A stretch of DNA of 64,000 nt, taken from positions 186,001 through 250,000 of the forward strand of contig NZ_JAPCKI010000002.1 of assembly GCF_028680575.1 (NCBI RefSeq), written 5' to 3'. A model generated the notes under the pieces. It saw only the letters and a program-made list of their open reading frames with translations. It was not told the origin of the DNA and made no database searches. Below are positions 42,790-52,988 of the stretch, one piece after another. Within the stretch, counting starts at the first letter, position 1. Every line of letters starts with the position of its first letter. A program made the translations under genes and the position numbers. This stretch comes from Acidovorax benzenivorans. Its GTDB lineage: Bacteria; Pseudomonadota; Gammaproteobacteria; Burkholderiales; Burkholderiaceae_C.

Positions 42790-43535
42790 TGCCGCCAGAA
42801 GAACAGAGCGGCCATTACCAGCCCGGTAGCCACAATGCCCCAGCGCAGCACGTTGGCAGGCAGCTTGCGCGCTACGCGTGCACCGCCATACCCGCCTGCG
42901 GTGGCGGCCACCATCATCATCAGCGCCTGGGGCCACAGCACGATACCGCCTGCTGCGTAGATGGCCACCGCAATCGCGGTGAGCAGCGCAGAGACCAGGT
43001 TCTTCATGCCGTTCATGGCGTTGAGCTGGGTTTGCCCCAGCAGGCCGAACAGTGCCAGCAGCAAGATGCCCAACCCGCCGTTGAAGTAGCCGCCATACCC
43101 CGCCACGGCCAGCATGCCCAGGGCCGCCTTCCACGGCGCGGCGAGGCCATGGGCCGACGCGCCGGCCCACTGGCGCAGCCGAGGCCCCAGGGCAAACATC
43201 GCCGTGGCCGCCAGCAGCAGCCAGGGCACGACCTTGCGGAAGGTGGCATCGGGCGTGATCAGCAGCAGCCCCGCCCCGGCCGATCCGCCGATGAGGGCCA
43301 GCAGCACCACCGCCCGCATGGACAGGCCGGGCGGCGGCTGCATGTCTTCCCGAAACCCCCAGGCCCCCGCCATGTAGCCCGGCAGCAGCGCCACTGTGCC
43401 CGTGGCATTTGCGACCACGGGAGGCACGCCGGTGAAGACCAGGGCGGGCAGGGTCAGAAAACTACCGCCACCGGCAACGGCATTGAGGGCGCCAGCGATG
43501 AAGGCGGCGGTGAGCAGCAAAGGGGTGTCTAACAT
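42786..43535 (-). CDS. TauE/SafE family (sulfite exporter-like) membrane protein
   Basis: 249-residue integral membrane protein with about eight hydrophobic segments. Family signatures are FIAGALNAVAGGGSFLTLPALVF near the N-terminus and the second-half repeat AGYGGYFNGGLGILLLALFGLLGQTQLNAMNGMKN. The family includes exporters of sulfite and other organic anions. Co-transcribed with the following MFS gene through a GTGA overlap, though what they move together is unknown. Confidence 0.88.
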   Translation of the reverse strand: MLDTPLLLTAAFIAGALNAVAGGGSFLTLPALVFTGVPPVVANATGTVALLPGYMAGAWGFREDMQPPPGLSMRAVVLLALIGGSAGAGLLLITPDATFRKVVPWLLLAATAMFALGPRLRQWAGASAHGLAAPWKAALGMLAVAGYGGYFNGGLGILLLALFGLLGQTQLNAMNGMKNLVSALLTAIAVAIYAAGGIVLWPQALMMMVAATAGGYGGARVARKLPANVLRWGIVATGLVMAALFFWRQ

Positions 43536-43658
43536 CCACCAATGGTAGGCGGTGGTGCCATCGCCAATGGCTACGGCGCGGGTGCAACACTTTTGCCTGC
43601 CGTGAGTCCAGTCAGGTTTCCGCGCCAGTCGCCAGTGGGGGGCGTACTCCTAGTGTGA

Positions 43659-45386
43659 TCAGTACAGATAGGCCGCGTTGGCCGCGGCGGGTGTCACGCC
43701 GTCCGTGGCGCTGCTGGTGCCAACGGCCAGAGTGCTGGCATCACCAGACAGGGAGACGCCAGCGCCGAAGCGCGCAAGTGCTTGCGGGTGGGGCGCCTTG
43801 AGATAGGCGCTGTGGCCCCAACTGGTGCCGCTGCGGCGGTAGATGTTGACGGCGCCGGCCACATTGATGGCCTGGTTGTTGGCGTCGCCGTTGATGCCAG
43901 AGGCGTTGCTGGCATCGTCGAGGTTGCCCAAGGCGAGCGTGCGGCCGTCTGCAGAAAGTGACAACATGACACTGTTTGAATAGAACTGGTCGGCAGCCTT
44001 GACCGACAGCGCGGGCTGCTGCGTCCAAGCGTCCCCCATGCGTGTGAACGTTCGCAGTTGAACGTCAGAACCTGCAGAGCGGTCCACGACTGCCAGTGTG
44101 GTTCCGTCCGCAGACAGTGCAAAGGGATTGTGCAAACCCAGCAGCCCGGCGGGCTTGCTCCACACCTGCGTGGGGGCGCTCCACGTGTTGCCGGAATGAG
44201 TCAGGACCGACACGTCCTTGTCGGTGTTCGCCGCGAGGAGTGTGCCGTCGTTGGACAGGGCTACAACCGCCCCGAAGCGGGTCATGCTTGGGTCTGCGCT
44301 GCTGCCTGGCAGATACGCTTGCTCGGCCCAGGCGCCGTTGTTGCGGGCAAAGGTGTGAACGGCCCCTACGCCGCCCCCAAAAATGGTTTCGCTACCGGTG
44401 AAGATCGTTCCGACGCTGGGGGCAGCCCCCGGGGCGAAGTTGGCGCCTTCCTCGGGTGCCCCCACTGCGAGCAGGTTCCCGTCGGCCGACAGAGCCACGC
44501 CGAAGCCAAAGTGTTGGGGGGTGCACGGAAACACATACGTGCCCGAGATGTCCAGGCGGCTGCAGGTTTCAACTTTCTCCGGTGTGTTGCGTGCCTTGAT
44601 GTAAGCCTGCTGGCTCCAGGTGCCGCCGCTGCGAGTGAGCAGGTAGACCGCTCCTGCGCCATACGCATCGCGGTTGGATGCATCGCCATTGATACCCCGG
44701 GCATTGCTTCGTTCTTCTGGGGCACCCACGGCCAGCGTGTTACCGTCAGCAGACAATGCCAAGCTGGCGCCAAAGGCCATTTTTGCGGCGGCGCTGGTGC
44801 TTTCAATGCGTGCCTGCTGGCTCCAGGTACCGCCCACCGTGCTGCGACTGAAGACATACACCGCGCCTGCCCCGGCCAACCCACCTGAGCTGCCCTCGCT
44901 CGGAGATCCAACAACCATTGTTGCTCCGTCCGCCGACAGGGCAATCGCATTTGTATAGCTGCCAAATCGCGCGGCATTGCCGCCGGCGAGTTCGAACTTG
45001 CCAATGGCCTGCGTGAGGTCGGGGGTGACGGTGGCCGTGAACGGGCCACAGCCGTTCGCATCGCAGGCACGCAGTCGGTAACTGGCGTTCACACGCTCGT
45101 GCAGTAGCTGAGGGGCGAGGCTATGGGCGTAAGAGTTGCTGCTCAGTGCGCCGCCGAGCTGTGTCTCGGGCAGGGAGCCTGTCGGTCCATCGGGGTCCTC
45201 AAACAATTCATAGCGTGTGGCTCCGGCGCTGGCATTCCAGCTGAAGTTGTAGCCCTTGATCCCATAGCCTACGGTGAGGCTGAAAGGTGTAGGGGAGGTC
45301 GAGCTTCCGGAGCCGCCGCCGCAGGCTGTCAGTACCAGCGGGATAGCGAGAAACAAGCCGTTCAGGGGTTGAAGAATGCGAGGCAT
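43659..45386 (-). CDS. FG-GAP repeat (integrin-like beta-propeller) lipoprotein A
   Basis: 575-residue outer-surface or periplasmic lipoprotein. The signal peptide ends in a lipobox (LVLTAC, Cys near residue 22) followed by a glycine/serine-rich linker. Residues about 38-130 resemble an FN3-like beta domain (YELFEDPDGPTGSLPE). The rest holds seven FG-GAP-type repeats, each with a variant of FG..vALSaDG.tLAvGa..E, the number expected for a closed seven-bladed propeller as in integrin alpha chains. Such proteins bind ligands or calcium at the cell surface. It is the second of two tandem paralogues, starting 66 bp after the first, and probably arose by duplication. Confidence 0.85.
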   Translation of the reverse strand: MPRILQPLNGLFLAIPLVLTACGGGSGSSTSPTPFSLTVGYGIKGYNFSWNASAGATRYELFEDPDGPTGSLPETQLGGALSSNSYAHSLAPQLLHERVNASYRLRACDANGCGPFTATVTPDLTQAIGKFELAGGNAARFGSYTNAIALSADGATMVVGSPSEGSSGGLAGAGAVYVFSRSTVGGTWSQQARIESTSAAAKMAFGASLALSADGNTLAVGAPEERSNARGINGDASNRDAYGAGAVYLLTRSGGTWSQQAYIKARNTPEKVETCSRLDISGTYVFPCTPQHFGFGVALSADGNLLAVGAPEEGANFAPGAAPSVGTIFTGSETIFGGGVGAVHTFARNNGAWAEQAYLPGSSADPSMTRFGAVVALSNDGTLLAANTDKDVSVLTHSGNTWSAPTQVWSKPAGLLGLHNPFALSADGTTLAVVDRSAGSDVQLRTFTRMGDAWTQQPALSVKAADQFYSNSVMLSLSADGRTLALGNLDDASNASGINGDANNQAINVAGAVNIYRRSGTSWGHSAYLKAPHPQALARFGAGVSLSGDASTLAVGTSSATDGVTPAAANAAYLY

Positions 45387-45451
45387 GAAGGGTTTCCTCA
45401 GAGTGTTGGGTTTTGACGCGTGGAGTTGGAGGGCGTGCCCAGGATCAATGG

Positions 45452-47479
45452 TCAGTACAGATACACCGCCCCGACGCTGACGGGAAGGGGCATTGCAGGG
45501 TAGGCGGGGCTGCCCGAGTTGTCCGCCTGGTTGCCTTGGATGTCTTTGGCCAGACTGTCTTCGCCCGTTGCTCCCACTGCCAGGGTGGTGCCGTCGCCTG
45601 ACAAGGCGATGCTTGCGCCAAAGAGGTCCCCCGCATCGGTGTTGCTGGCCTTCAAGTAGGCGTGTTGACTCCAGGTACCGCCACTTCGCTTGTATACGTA
45701 GGCAGCGCCCGCACCGCCCGCAGAATTGTCCGCCTGCTTGCCATTGATGCCCCTGGCGCTGCTGGCTTCAGCCATGGCGCCCACGGCCAGCGTATTGCCG
45801 TCGGCGGACAGTGCGAGGCTGGATCCATACCAGTGGTCCTGGCCGGTGTTGCTGGCTTTCAGATAGGCCTGCTGGCTCCACGCATCGTTGCTGCGGGTGA
45901 ACAGATAGGCGGCGCCCGCACGTGCCAGGGTGCGAGCGCCGGGCGGGTTGTTGATGCCCGTTCCAGACGCGCTCTCATCCTGGGCTCCCACGGCCAGTGT
46001 GTTGCCATTTGCCGAAAGTGCGAGCTTGAGGCCAAACCTGTCGCGGGCGGCTGTATTGGATGCCTTGACATAGGCCTGCTGGCCCCAGCCGTTGTTGTTC
46101 TGGGTGAAGACGTAGACCGCACCGGAGCCGCTGGCCGATTGATCCTGCTGATTGCCATTGATGCCCGTGGCGCCGCTGCTCTCCTGCGGAGCCCCCACTG
46201 CCAGCGTGCTCCCATCACCCGAGAGTGCAATGGATTCGCCAAAGTATTGCCAACCTGCGCTGCGGGTGTTGCTGGCCTTCAGGTAGGCCTGATGGGCCCA
46301 GGTGTTGCCCCCTCCAGCACCGCTGCTGCGGGAGTAGGTGTACACCGCGCCTGCGCGGATGGCCGAGTTGTCGCTCTGATCGCCATTGATTCCGTTGGCT
46401 TTGCTGCCTTCGCCGGGTGCGCCAACGGCCACCAGGTTGCCATCGGAAGACACCGCCACGCTGCTTCCGAAGCTTTGTGGGTCGCGTACGTAGTAGCCCA
46501 TGATGTCAACGCTGTAGTCGGCCTTGGGGCGTGTATTGCTGGCTTTGAGATAGGCCTCTTGCACCCATTTCGTAGAAAGGCCGTGAGGTAGGGAGCTACC
46601 GACAGCCTTGAATACGTATGTGGCACCTGCACCCTGGGTCTGGGTGTCGGATGCGTCGCCGTTCACTCCTTTGGCACTGCTGGTCTCGCCGGGGGCGCCT
46701 ACGACCAGTGTGGATCCGTCGGCAGAAAGTGCCAGGCTGGCGCCAAAGTGGGGGCCGTTATCCAGGTAGCGTCCGTTGTTGTAGGCCCGGTTGTTGCCGG
46801 CCTTGAGATAGGACGCCAGTGTCCACAAGCCGTAGCTATTGTTGCGCGAGAAAACATAGACGGCGCCTGCGTTCACGATGGAGTTGTCGGCTTGGTCGCA
46901 GGAGGTGGTTGTGGGGCAGGTCGCGTTGCTGCGTTCGCCGGTTGCGCTCACAGCCATTACCCTGCCATCGGCCGACAGGGCCACTGCACTCCCAAATGCG
47001 TCGATAGCCTCGCCGTTGCTTGCTTTGAAGTAGCCAATGGCCCGGGTCACATCGGGGGTGATGGCGGCAGTGAATGCTCCGCAGCCAGTGCCGTCGCAGG
47101 CGCGCAGGCGATAGGTGGCATTCACTCGCTCATGCAGCTGCGCTGACTTTATCTCGTGAAAAAAGGCGGTAATGGTGTGGTCGTTGGCGCCGCCCACCAT
47201 CACCTCCGGCTGCGGGCCAGTGGGGCCGTCGGGATCTTCGAACAGCTCGTAGCGGGAGGCGCCCGCGCTGGTGTTCCATTGGAATTTGTAATCTTTGGTT
47301 CCATAGCCCACGGTGAAACCCGACGGTGCTGCAAGGCCCGTGGATGGAGCGTCCGAACCTGAGCCCCCACCGCAGGCCGCCAGCATCACAGGGACGGCCA
47401 TCATCAGTGCCCGCGCCAGGTGAGTCGGCCTCGGGGTGGTAGGTGTCCTGCGAGATGTGGAGTGTCCGATCATGGGCAA
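45452..47479 (-). CDS. FG-GAP repeat (integrin-like beta-propeller) lipoprotein B
   Basis: 675-residue paralogue of the downstream gene, with the same plan. The signal peptide has a lipobox (VMLAAC, near residue 35), then comes a glycine/serine linker, an FN3-like domain (FTVGYGTKDYKFQWNTSAGASRYELFE) and seven FG-GAP repeats with the LALSADGNTLAVGA motif. Its repeats are longer than in the partner. Many repeats end in SSARGINGD-like loops, which look like surface-exposed or calcium-binding turns. The ~310-bp region upstream contains a putative promoter and structured leader. It lies downstream of ybeY, where many relatives carry corC and lnt. Confidence 0.85.
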   Translation of the reverse strand: MPMIGHSTSRRTPTTPRPTHLARALMMAVPVMLAACGGGSGSDAPSTGLAAPSGFTVGYGTKDYKFQWNTSAGASRYELFEDPDGPTGPQPEVMVGGANDHTITAFFHEIKSAQLHERVNATYRLRACDGTGCGAFTAAITPDVTRAIGYFKASNGEAIDAFGSAVALSADGRVMAVSATGERSNATCPTTTSCDQADNSIVNAGAVYVFSRNNSYGLWTLASYLKAGNNRAYNNGRYLDNGPHFGASLALSADGSTLVVGAPGETSSAKGVNGDASDTQTQGAGATYVFKAVGSSLPHGLSTKWVQEAYLKASNTRPKADYSVDIMGYYVRDPQSFGSSVAVSSDGNLVAVGAPGEGSKANGINGDQSDNSAIRAGAVYTYSRSSGAGGGNTWAHQAYLKASNTRSAGWQYFGESIALSGDGSTLAVGAPQESSGATGINGNQQDQSASGSGAVYVFTQNNNGWGQQAYVKASNTAARDRFGLKLALSANGNTLAVGAQDESASGTGINNPPGARTLARAGAAYLFTRSNDAWSQQAYLKASNTGQDHWYGSSLALSADGNTLAVGAMAEASSARGINGKQADNSAGGAGAAYVYKRSGGTWSQHAYLKASNTDAGDLFGASIALSGDGTTLAVGATGEDSLAKDIQGNQADNSGSPAYPAMPLPVSVGAVYLY

Positions 47480-47792
47480 TGTCCTGTTGTCCTGAAGTGG
47501 AAAAGGAAGCGGTGCGAACGGAGGAGGATGGGGGCGGGGAGATGTCAGATGTGTGCCCCCAAGTGCTGTAGCCAGTGCCGTGTAGCGTTACAAACGCTTA
47601 TCCCGAACCTGATCCCTAGCCTCTCCCTTAGGTCGGGCTTTTATACCATTCAGTAAAAAATAAACAGCAAGAGATTCGATTTGTTTCCGGATCTCTGTAG
47701 GAGACTTGGTGGGCAAGATGTGACCCGTGGTGAGGCTCGCGCAGCGCCAAGCCCAGGGCGCTCTATGCCTTGGCCGCTCTACTTGGGCGGCG
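47480..47792 (-). promoter_or_regulatory. Upstream region of FG-GAP gene B: promoter and structured leader
   Basis: No gene is evident in these 313 bp, which are AT-richer than their surroundings. On the minus strand a TATAAA-type -10 (47640-47645) sits downstream of a T-rich stretch. The predicted transcript would then begin near an imperfect 9-bp hairpin (47602-47637) followed by AGCGTT-tgt-AACGCT (47584-47598), leaving a ~150-nt leader. An AGAGAT/ATCTCT repeat with a T-run (47670-47696) may end ybeY transcription. None matches a riboswitch class I know. Confidence 0.4.
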
Positions 47793-48254
47793 CTATTCAG
47801 GCGCGTACGGGTCTGCAAACCCCAGCTCTTGCAGGATGGCCGTTTCGTACGCCTCCATCTCCTCGGCGTCAGCCTCGCTGGTCTCGTGGTCCCAGCCTTG
47901 TGCGTGCAGCGTGCCATGCACCAGCATGTGGGCGTAGTGTTCTTCCAGGCTCTTGTTCTGTTCCTGTGCCTCGCGCTCGATCACGGGTGCGCACAGCACC
48001 AGGTCGGCGGTCACCAACGGCTCCTGCGTGTAGTCGAAGGTGAGCACGTTGGTGGCGTAGTCCTTTTTGCGGTACTCGCGGTTGAGCTGCTGCCCTTCGT
48101 CGGCGCCCACGATGCGCACGGTGATCTCGGCGTCGGTGGCCAACGCATGGCGGATCCAGCGCGTGACCTTGTGGCGTGGCAGTACGGCACGGTGTGCAGT
48201 CGCACCGTCAAAGGTGCCGAACTGCAGCGACAGGGAGAGTTGGTTCAATGGCAT
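47793..48254 (-). CDS. ybeY: Endoribonuclease YbeY
   Basis: 153-residue metal-dependent RNase that matures the 3' end of 16S rRNA and polices ribosome quality. The zinc-binding H-x3-H-x5-H signature is present in [16 protein letters not shown]. The N-terminal half has [30 protein letters not shown], a family hallmark. It follows phoH on the same strand, the standard order, with a palindromic repeat in the 62-bp gap. The usual downstream partners corC and lnt are absent here. Confidence 0.96.
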   Translation of the reverse strand: MPLNQLSLSLQFGTFDGATAHRAVLPRHKVTRWIRHALATDAEITVRIVGADEGQQLNREYRKKDYATNVLTFDYTQEPLVTADLVLCAPVIEREAQEQNKSLEEHYAHMLVHGTLHAQGWDHETSEADAEEMEAYETAILQELGFADPYAPE

Positions 48255-48260
48255 TTGGAG

Positions 48261-48312
48261 TGTTTTTGGCCTCTGGCGCCTGATGAATAAGCGCGAGTAG
48301 CTATAAAAATAG
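48261..48312. repeat. Dispersed palindromic repeat, copy 9
   Basis: GTTTTTGGCCTCTGGCGCCTGATGAATAAGCGCGAGTAGCTATAAAAATAGG lies between phoH and ybeY, inside an operon rather than between convergent genes. Confidence 0.65.
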
Positions 48313-48316
48313 GAGT

Positions 48317-49273
48317 TCAGTCGCGTGTACGTGCCACCGCAGCACGGCGGGGGGTGTCGTAGGCGTCCACGATGCGGGCCACCAGTGGGTGGCGCACCAC
48401 GTCGGCGCTGGTGAAGTGGGTGATGGAGATGCCCTTGACGCGCTTCAATACACGCTCGGCGTCGATCAGGCCGCTCAGCGTCCCCTTGGGTAAGTCGATC
48501 TGGCTCACGTCGCCCGTCACAACGGCCTTGGCGCCAAAGCCGATGCGGGTCAGGAACATCTTCATCTGCTCGGGCGTGGTGTTCTGCGCTTCGTCCAGGA
48601 TGACGAAGGCGTTGTTCAGCGTCCGCCCGCGCATGAAGGCCAGCGGCGCGATCTCGATGGCGTTGCGCTCGAACGCCTTTTGCACCTTGTCATGCCCCAT
48701 CAGTTCGTACAGTGCGTCGTACAGCGGGCGCAGGTAGGGGTCCACCTTCTGCGCCAGGTCGCCGGGCAAGAAGCCAAGGCGCTCGCCAGCCTCCACAGCC
48801 GGGCGGGTCAGCACAATGCGCTGCACGCTGCTGCGCTCCAGCGCGTCCACCGCACTGGCCACGGCCAGGTAGGTCTTGCCGGTGCCGGCCGGACCGATGC
48901 CGAAGGTGATGTCGTGTGTGGCGATGTTCTGCAGATACAGGTTCTGTGTGGGCGTGCGGCCGCGCAGGTCGGCGCGGCGGGTGTTGAGGATGATGGCGTC
49001 GTCCGGGGCCTCCAGCAGTTCGCTGTCGCCCGCCAGCATCAGCTGGATATAGTCCTCGCCAATGGGGCGCTCGGCCATTTCATAGAGGGCCTGCAGCAGC
49101 TCCATCGCCTGCGTGGCCTTGGCCTTGGGGCCATCGACCTTGAACTGTTCGTGGCGGTGCGCAATGCTCACCTGCAAGGCCACTTCGATGGTGCGCAGGT
49201 GCGCATCGGCCGGGCCACACAGGTTGGTGAGCCGGGTGTTGTTGTGGGGGGTGAAGGTGTGGCGCAGGATCAC
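48317..49273 (-). CDS. phoH: PhoH family protein (YbeZ-type ATPase)
   Basis: 318-residue ATPase of the PhoH/YbeZ family, often linked to ribosome maturation with YbeY. The GTG at 49273 ([11 protein letters not shown]...) matches the family's usual N-terminus; open frame further upstream to 49501 overlaps divergent ruvA and is rejected. Walker A is [12 protein letters not shown], Walker B is [14 protein letters not shown], and the C-terminal helical part is typical. ruvA is divergent 80 bp away. Confidence 0.93.
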   Translation of the reverse strand: MILRHTFTPHNNTRLTNLCGPADAHLRTIEVALQVSIAHRHEQFKVDGPKAKATQAMELLQALYEMAERPIGEDYIQLMLAGDSELLEAPDDAIILNTRRADLRGRTPTQNLYLQNIATHDITFGIGPAGTGKTYLAVASAVDALERSSVQRIVLTRPAVEAGERLGFLPGDLAQKVDPYLRPLYDALYELMGHDKVQKAFERNAIEIAPLAFMRGRTLNNAFVILDEAQNTTPEQMKMFLTRIGFGAKAVVTGDVSQIDLPKGTLSGLIDAERVLKRVKGISITHFTSADVVRHPLVARIVDAYDTPRRAAVARTRD

Positions 49274-49353
49274 GCGGATAATTCCAGTCAGGCAACGGAA
49301 AACGGCAAGAACGACGGCGCGGCATGTCATGCCCGCGTCGTCAAAGGACATCA

Positions 49354-49929
49354 ATGATAGGCAAATTGACCGGCACCCTGCTGGAGAAGAATCCCCCCGA
49401 GGTGCTGCTGGACTGCCACGGCGTGGGCTACGAGGTGAATGTGCCCATGAGCACGTTCTACAACCTGCCTGCAGTGGGCGAACGCGTGAGCCTGCTGACA
49501 CAGTTCATCGTGCGCGAGGATGCGCAACTGCTGTACGGCTTTGCGACCGCCCCCGAGCGCCAGGCGTTTCGCGAGCTGATCAAGATTTCAGGCGTGGGGC
49601 CGCGCACGGCGTTGTCCATACTGAGCGGCATGGGTGTGAGCGATCTGGCTCAAGCGATTTCGCTGCAGGAGGCGGGTCGTCTGGTGAAGGTGCCGGGCAT
49701 CGGCAAAAAGACGGCCGAGCGTTTGCTGCTGGAGCTCAAGGGCAAGCTGGGGGCCGATATGGGTGCGGCGCGTGGCGCGGCCACCAGCGATGCACAGGCC
49801 GACATTCTGCAGGCGCTGTTGGCTTTGGGTTACAACGACAAGGAAGCGGCGGCGGCGCTCAAGGCCCTGCCGGCGGAGGTGGGGGTGAGTGAAGGGATCA
49901 AGATGGCGCTGAAGGCGTTGGCGAAGTAG
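49354..49929 (+). CDS. ruvA: Holliday junction branch migration protein RuvA
   Basis: 191-residue RuvA that binds four-way junctions as a tetramer and loads RuvB. Domain I ([11 protein letters not shown] ... [12 protein letters not shown]), the helix-hairpin-helix motifs ([19 protein letters not shown] and [19 protein letters not shown]) and the C-terminal RuvB-contact domain ([20 protein letters not shown]) are all present. I chose the ATG at 49354. ruvB is not immediately next: a secreted protease gene lies between, so co-transcription may be altered. Confidence 0.97.
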   Translation: MIGKLTGTLLEKNPPEVLLDCHGVGYEVNVPMSTFYNLPAVGERVSLLTQFIVREDAQLLYGFATAPERQAFRELIKISGVGPRTALSILSGMGVSDLAQAISLQEAGRLVKVPGIGKKTAERLLLELKGKLGADMGAARGAATSDAQADILQALLALGYNDKEAAAALKALPAEVGVSEGIKMALKALAK

Positions 49930-49998
49930 CACTGTGGCGCCTTTGCGAGACCATTGGGTTCTCTGTATTGGCATCTTTTCCGGTTGTTGGGGCATTCC

Positions 49999-51918
49999 AT
50001 GAGAACTGTTTTTAGAAATCTGATGGGCGCGCTGGGTGCTGTGACCCTCTTTTCGCTGCTGGCAGGCTGCGGAGGGGGGGGCGCGGAGTCGGCTACGACG
50101 TTTCAGACCACCCGCGTGGAAGGCTGGGTGCAGCCCTCCAGCGCTGATCAGGGCGTGCCGTATGTCAAGTCGCGCGAGGCGATGGATCTACCAACGCCTG
50201 CAAAAATCCGGCTTGGTGCCGTTGCACAAGAGAAGGCAGTACCTTTCACGTTGAAGAGTGGCGTAGCGCCTCGTCTGATCGGCTTGGCCCGCGATGTGAA
50301 TGCCACGGGCGCATCAGCCCAGACACTGCAGCAGTTTCATTGGAGACCGACCGATTCGGGAGGGCTGGTGGCTGCCATCAACTTTTCTTCAGAGGGGGCG
50401 CATGGTTTGCGTCTCGGTGTGGTGGCCAAGCAGTTGCCCGGGGGCTCCGTGCTGCGCGTCTACAGTCCGGCAAACGCTGGCACGGTGTTTCAGATCCCTG
50501 GCCAGGAGGTGCTGCAGCGCATTCAACGACAGAAGCTGGCAGGGGATACCGGCCTGGACGGACAGACTTGGTGGACCCCCGACTTGGGTTCTGACGAAGT
50601 CACCTTGGAGGTAGAGTTACCTCCGGGGGCACCCTTGGGCGCACTCGACATTGCCATTCCTCGCGTGTCCCATATCTTTGAGAATCTATCGCTTCCGACG
50701 GAGGACGATTTCTCCACGAAGATCAACGAGTCAGCAGCCTGCCAACTGGACGCCTCCTGCTACGACGCATATGCAAATCAGCGTAACGCGGTCGCACGGA
50801 TGATCTTTACTTCTGGGGCCAATACCTACCTGTGCACCGGCACTTTGCTGAATGACAGCGTTTCTTCGGGTACGCCCTATTTTTTGACTGCCAATCACTG
50901 CATTTCGTCCGCCGCGGAAGCTGAGTCGCTGCAAACAGACTGGTTTTACAGGACTCCGATATGCAATAGCCGTATCTTGTCTTCCACGTCGGAGAGACGG
51001 CTGGGTGGGGCAACTTTGCTCTACGCTTCCGACGGCTTCGATATGACGTTGCTCAAGCTCAATGAGGCTCCTCCGGCAGGCGCATTTTTTGCCGGCTGGG
51101 ATGCGGGTGTACAGGCGGTGGGCTCGGCCGTGGCAGGGCTGCATCACCCGCGCGGGGACATGCTCAAGATCAGTTTCGGCTCCATCGGCGGGCAGACCTT
51201 CTGCACTCCTTCAGGCTCAGGCACGGAGTTCCAGTGCATAGGCAATTCTGGCAACTACTATCAGATCAACTGGAGCCGTGGAACAACGGAGGGCGGCAGC
51301 AGCGGGTCCGCCCTGTTTAACAGTGCCAACCAGGTGATTGGCACTTTGTATGGCGGCAGCTCGACCTGCTCATCCGCAGCCTCCCCCGAGTTCTATGGGC
51401 GGTTTGACATTGCTTTCAACACGGCATTGAAGAACTGGCTCGCCCCTGTGTCTCCCGCTCCTTTGTCCAATGGACGCGTTGCCGTCTACCGATTCTTCAA
51501 CGGTACGACCGGCGCCCATTTTTTCACCACCAGCGTGGCTGAGCGCGACAATACGATACAGACGGCGCCCAGCTTTTCTTATGAAGGCGTTGCCTTCTTT
51601 GCGCAGGCGGCCCCCGCGACTGGCAATACTGCGGTGTATCGTTTCTATGGTCTCGTGGGCGGCGCGCATTTCTACACCAGCAGTGCACAGGAAAGAGACA
51701 CCGTGCTGAATAGCATGCCGTCATTCCGCTATGAGGGCATTGCCTGGTATGCCGTACCCAGTCCGACTGCCGGCTCATCCCCCGTGTACCGTTTTTACAG
51801 GCCCTCGAAGCAGGTCCACTTCTACACGATCAGTTTGGCAGAACGTGACTCCATCATCGTCAACAACCCTGAATATGTTTATGAAGGTGTGGGCTACTAC
51901 GCGTGGGCCAGCCAGTAA
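49999..51918 (+). CDS. Secreted trypsin-like serine protease with three DUF5648 repeats
   Basis: 639 residues. A lipoprotein-type signal (LFSLLAGC, Cys24) leads to a beta-rich pro-region of ~220 residues. A chymotrypsin-fold protease domain (about 245-485) follows, with the triad visible as His300 (FLTANHC), Asp348 (GFDMTLLKL) and Ser435 (GGSSGSALF); cysteines around CQLDASC and FCTPSG suggest disulfides. The arrangement is like lysyl endopeptidases. Three DUF5648 repeats (about 495-639) end the protein, each VYRF..-GAHF.T...ERD... and possibly sugar- or cell-wall-binding. It lies between ruvA and ruvB and uses less GC-rich codons than either neighbour, which suggests insertion by transfer. 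Substrate is unknown. Confidence 0.88.
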   Translation: MRTVFRNLMGALGAVTLFSLLAGCGGGGAESATTFQTTRVEGWVQPSSADQGVPYVKSREAMDLPTPAKIRLGAVAQEKAVPFTLKSGVAPRLIGLARDVNATGASAQTLQQFHWRPTDSGGLVAAINFSSEGAHGLRLGVVAKQLPGGSVLRVYSPANAGTVFQIPGQEVLQRIQRQKLAGDTGLDGQTWWTPDLGSDEVTLEVELPPGAPLGALDIAIPRVSHIFENLSLPTEDDFSTKINESAACQLDASCYDAYANQRNAVARMIFTSGANTYLCTGTLLNDSVSSGTPYFLTANHCISSAAEAESLQTDWFYRTPICNSRILSSTSERRLGGATLLYASDGFDMTLLKLNEAPPAGAFFAGWDAGVQAVGSAVAGLHHPRGDMLKISFGSIGGQTFCTPSGSGTEFQCIGNSGNYYQINWSRGTTEGGSSGSALFNSANQVIGTLYGGSSTCSSAASPEFYGRFDIAFNTALKNWLAPVSPAPLSNGRVAVYRFFNGTTGAHFFTTSVAERDNTIQTAPSFSYEGVAFFAQAAPATGNTAVYRFYGLVGGAHFYTSSAQERDTVLNSMPSFRYEGIAWYAVPSPTAGSSPVYRFYRPSKQVHFYTISLAERDSIIVNNPEYVYEGVGYYAWASQ

Positions 51919-51926
51919 GCCTTGAC

Positions 51927-52988
51927 ATGACCATCCAGACCGACGACTTCGCCCCCGCCTCCGCCAAACGCGTCATCTCCGCAGTCCCCGTATCCCCGCA
52001 AGAGGAGGCCATTGAGCGTGCCCTGCGCCCCAAGCTCCTGCAGGAGTACGTGGGCCAGGCCAAGGCGCGCGAGCAGCTTGAGATCTTCATCGGCGCAGCG
52101 AAGAAGCGCGGCGAGGCGCTCGACCATGTCCTGCTGTTCGGCCCGCCTGGCCTAGGCAAGACCACGCTCTCGCACATCATCGCGGCCGAACTGGGCGTGA
52201 ACCTGCGCCAGACCAGCGGCCCCGTGCTGGAAAAGCCCAAGGACCTGGCGGCGCTGCTGACCAACCTCGAAAAAAACGACGTTCTCTTCATCGACGAGAT
52301 CCACCGCCTCTCGCCCGTGGTGGAGGAAATCCTCTACCCCGCGCTGGAGGACTACCAGATCGACATCATGATCGGCGAAGGGCCTGCAGCGCGCAGCATC
52401 AAGCTCGACCTGCAGCCCTTTACCCTGGTGGGCGCCACCACGCGCGCGGGCATGCTGACCAACCCGTTGCGCGACCGGTTTGGCATCGTGGCGCGGCTGG
52501 AGTTCTATACGGCCGAAGAGCTGGCGCGCATCGTCAAGCGCAGCGCGGGGTTGCTCAACGCGCCCATGGACGACGAAGGCGGTTTTGAGATCGCCCGCCG
52601 CTCGCGCGGCACACCGCGCATTGCCAACCGGCTGCTGCGCCGGGTGCGCGACTACGCTGAGGTCAAGGGCGATGGTCGCATTACCAAACCCATTGCCGAC
52701 AAGGCTCTGGCCATGCTCGATGTGGACCCGCAAGGCTTTGATGTGATGGACCGCAAATTGCTCGAAGCCGTGATTCACCGCTTTGACGGTGGTCCCGTGG
52801 GGCTGGACAACATTGCGGCCAGCATTGGCGAAGAGGCTGGCACCATCGAAGACGTGATCGAGCCTTACCTGATCCAACAAGGTTTCTTGCAGCGCACGCC
52901 CCGTGGGCGCATTGCCACACTGGCGGCGTTCCGCCACCTGGGGGTTACGCCGCCGAAGGCGAGCGGGCAAGATCTGTTTGGGGTGTGA
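51927..52988 (+). CDS. ruvB: Holliday junction helicase RuvB
   Basis: 353-residue AAA+ motor driving branch migration. Walker A ([12 protein letters not shown]), Walker B (FIDEIHRL), sensor and arginine-finger region ([17 protein letters not shown]) and the C-terminal winged helix ([14 protein letters not shown]) are intact. I chose the ATG at 51927, 8 bp after the protease stop, so the protease and ruvB may be co-transcribed. Its last 44 bp overlap the convergent hydroxylase/YhhN gene in antisense. Confidence 0.97.
   Translation: MTIQTDDFAPASAKRVISAVPVSPQEEAIERALRPKLLQEYVGQAKAREQLEIFIGAAKKRGEALDHVLLFGPPGLGKTTLSHIIAAELGVNLRQTSGPVLEKPKDLAALLTNLEKNDVLFIDEIHRLSPVVEEILYPALEDYQIDIMIGEGPAARSIKLDLQPFTLVGATTRAGMLTNPLRDRFGIVARLEFYTAEELARIVKRSAGLLNAPMDDEGGFEIARRSRGTPRIANRLLRRVRDYAEVKGDGRITKPIADKALAMLDVDPQGFDVMDRKLLEAVIHRFDGGPVGLDNIAASIGEEAGTIEDVIEPYLIQQGFLQRTPRGRIATLAAFRHLGVTPPKASGQDLFGV

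Noticed and set aside
41452-43170. MFS gene starting at 43170 (572 codons)
   Set aside because: The first ~127 codons are antisense-like, arginine-rich and lie inside the TauE/SafE gene; a GTG at 42789 overlapping its stop is more likely.
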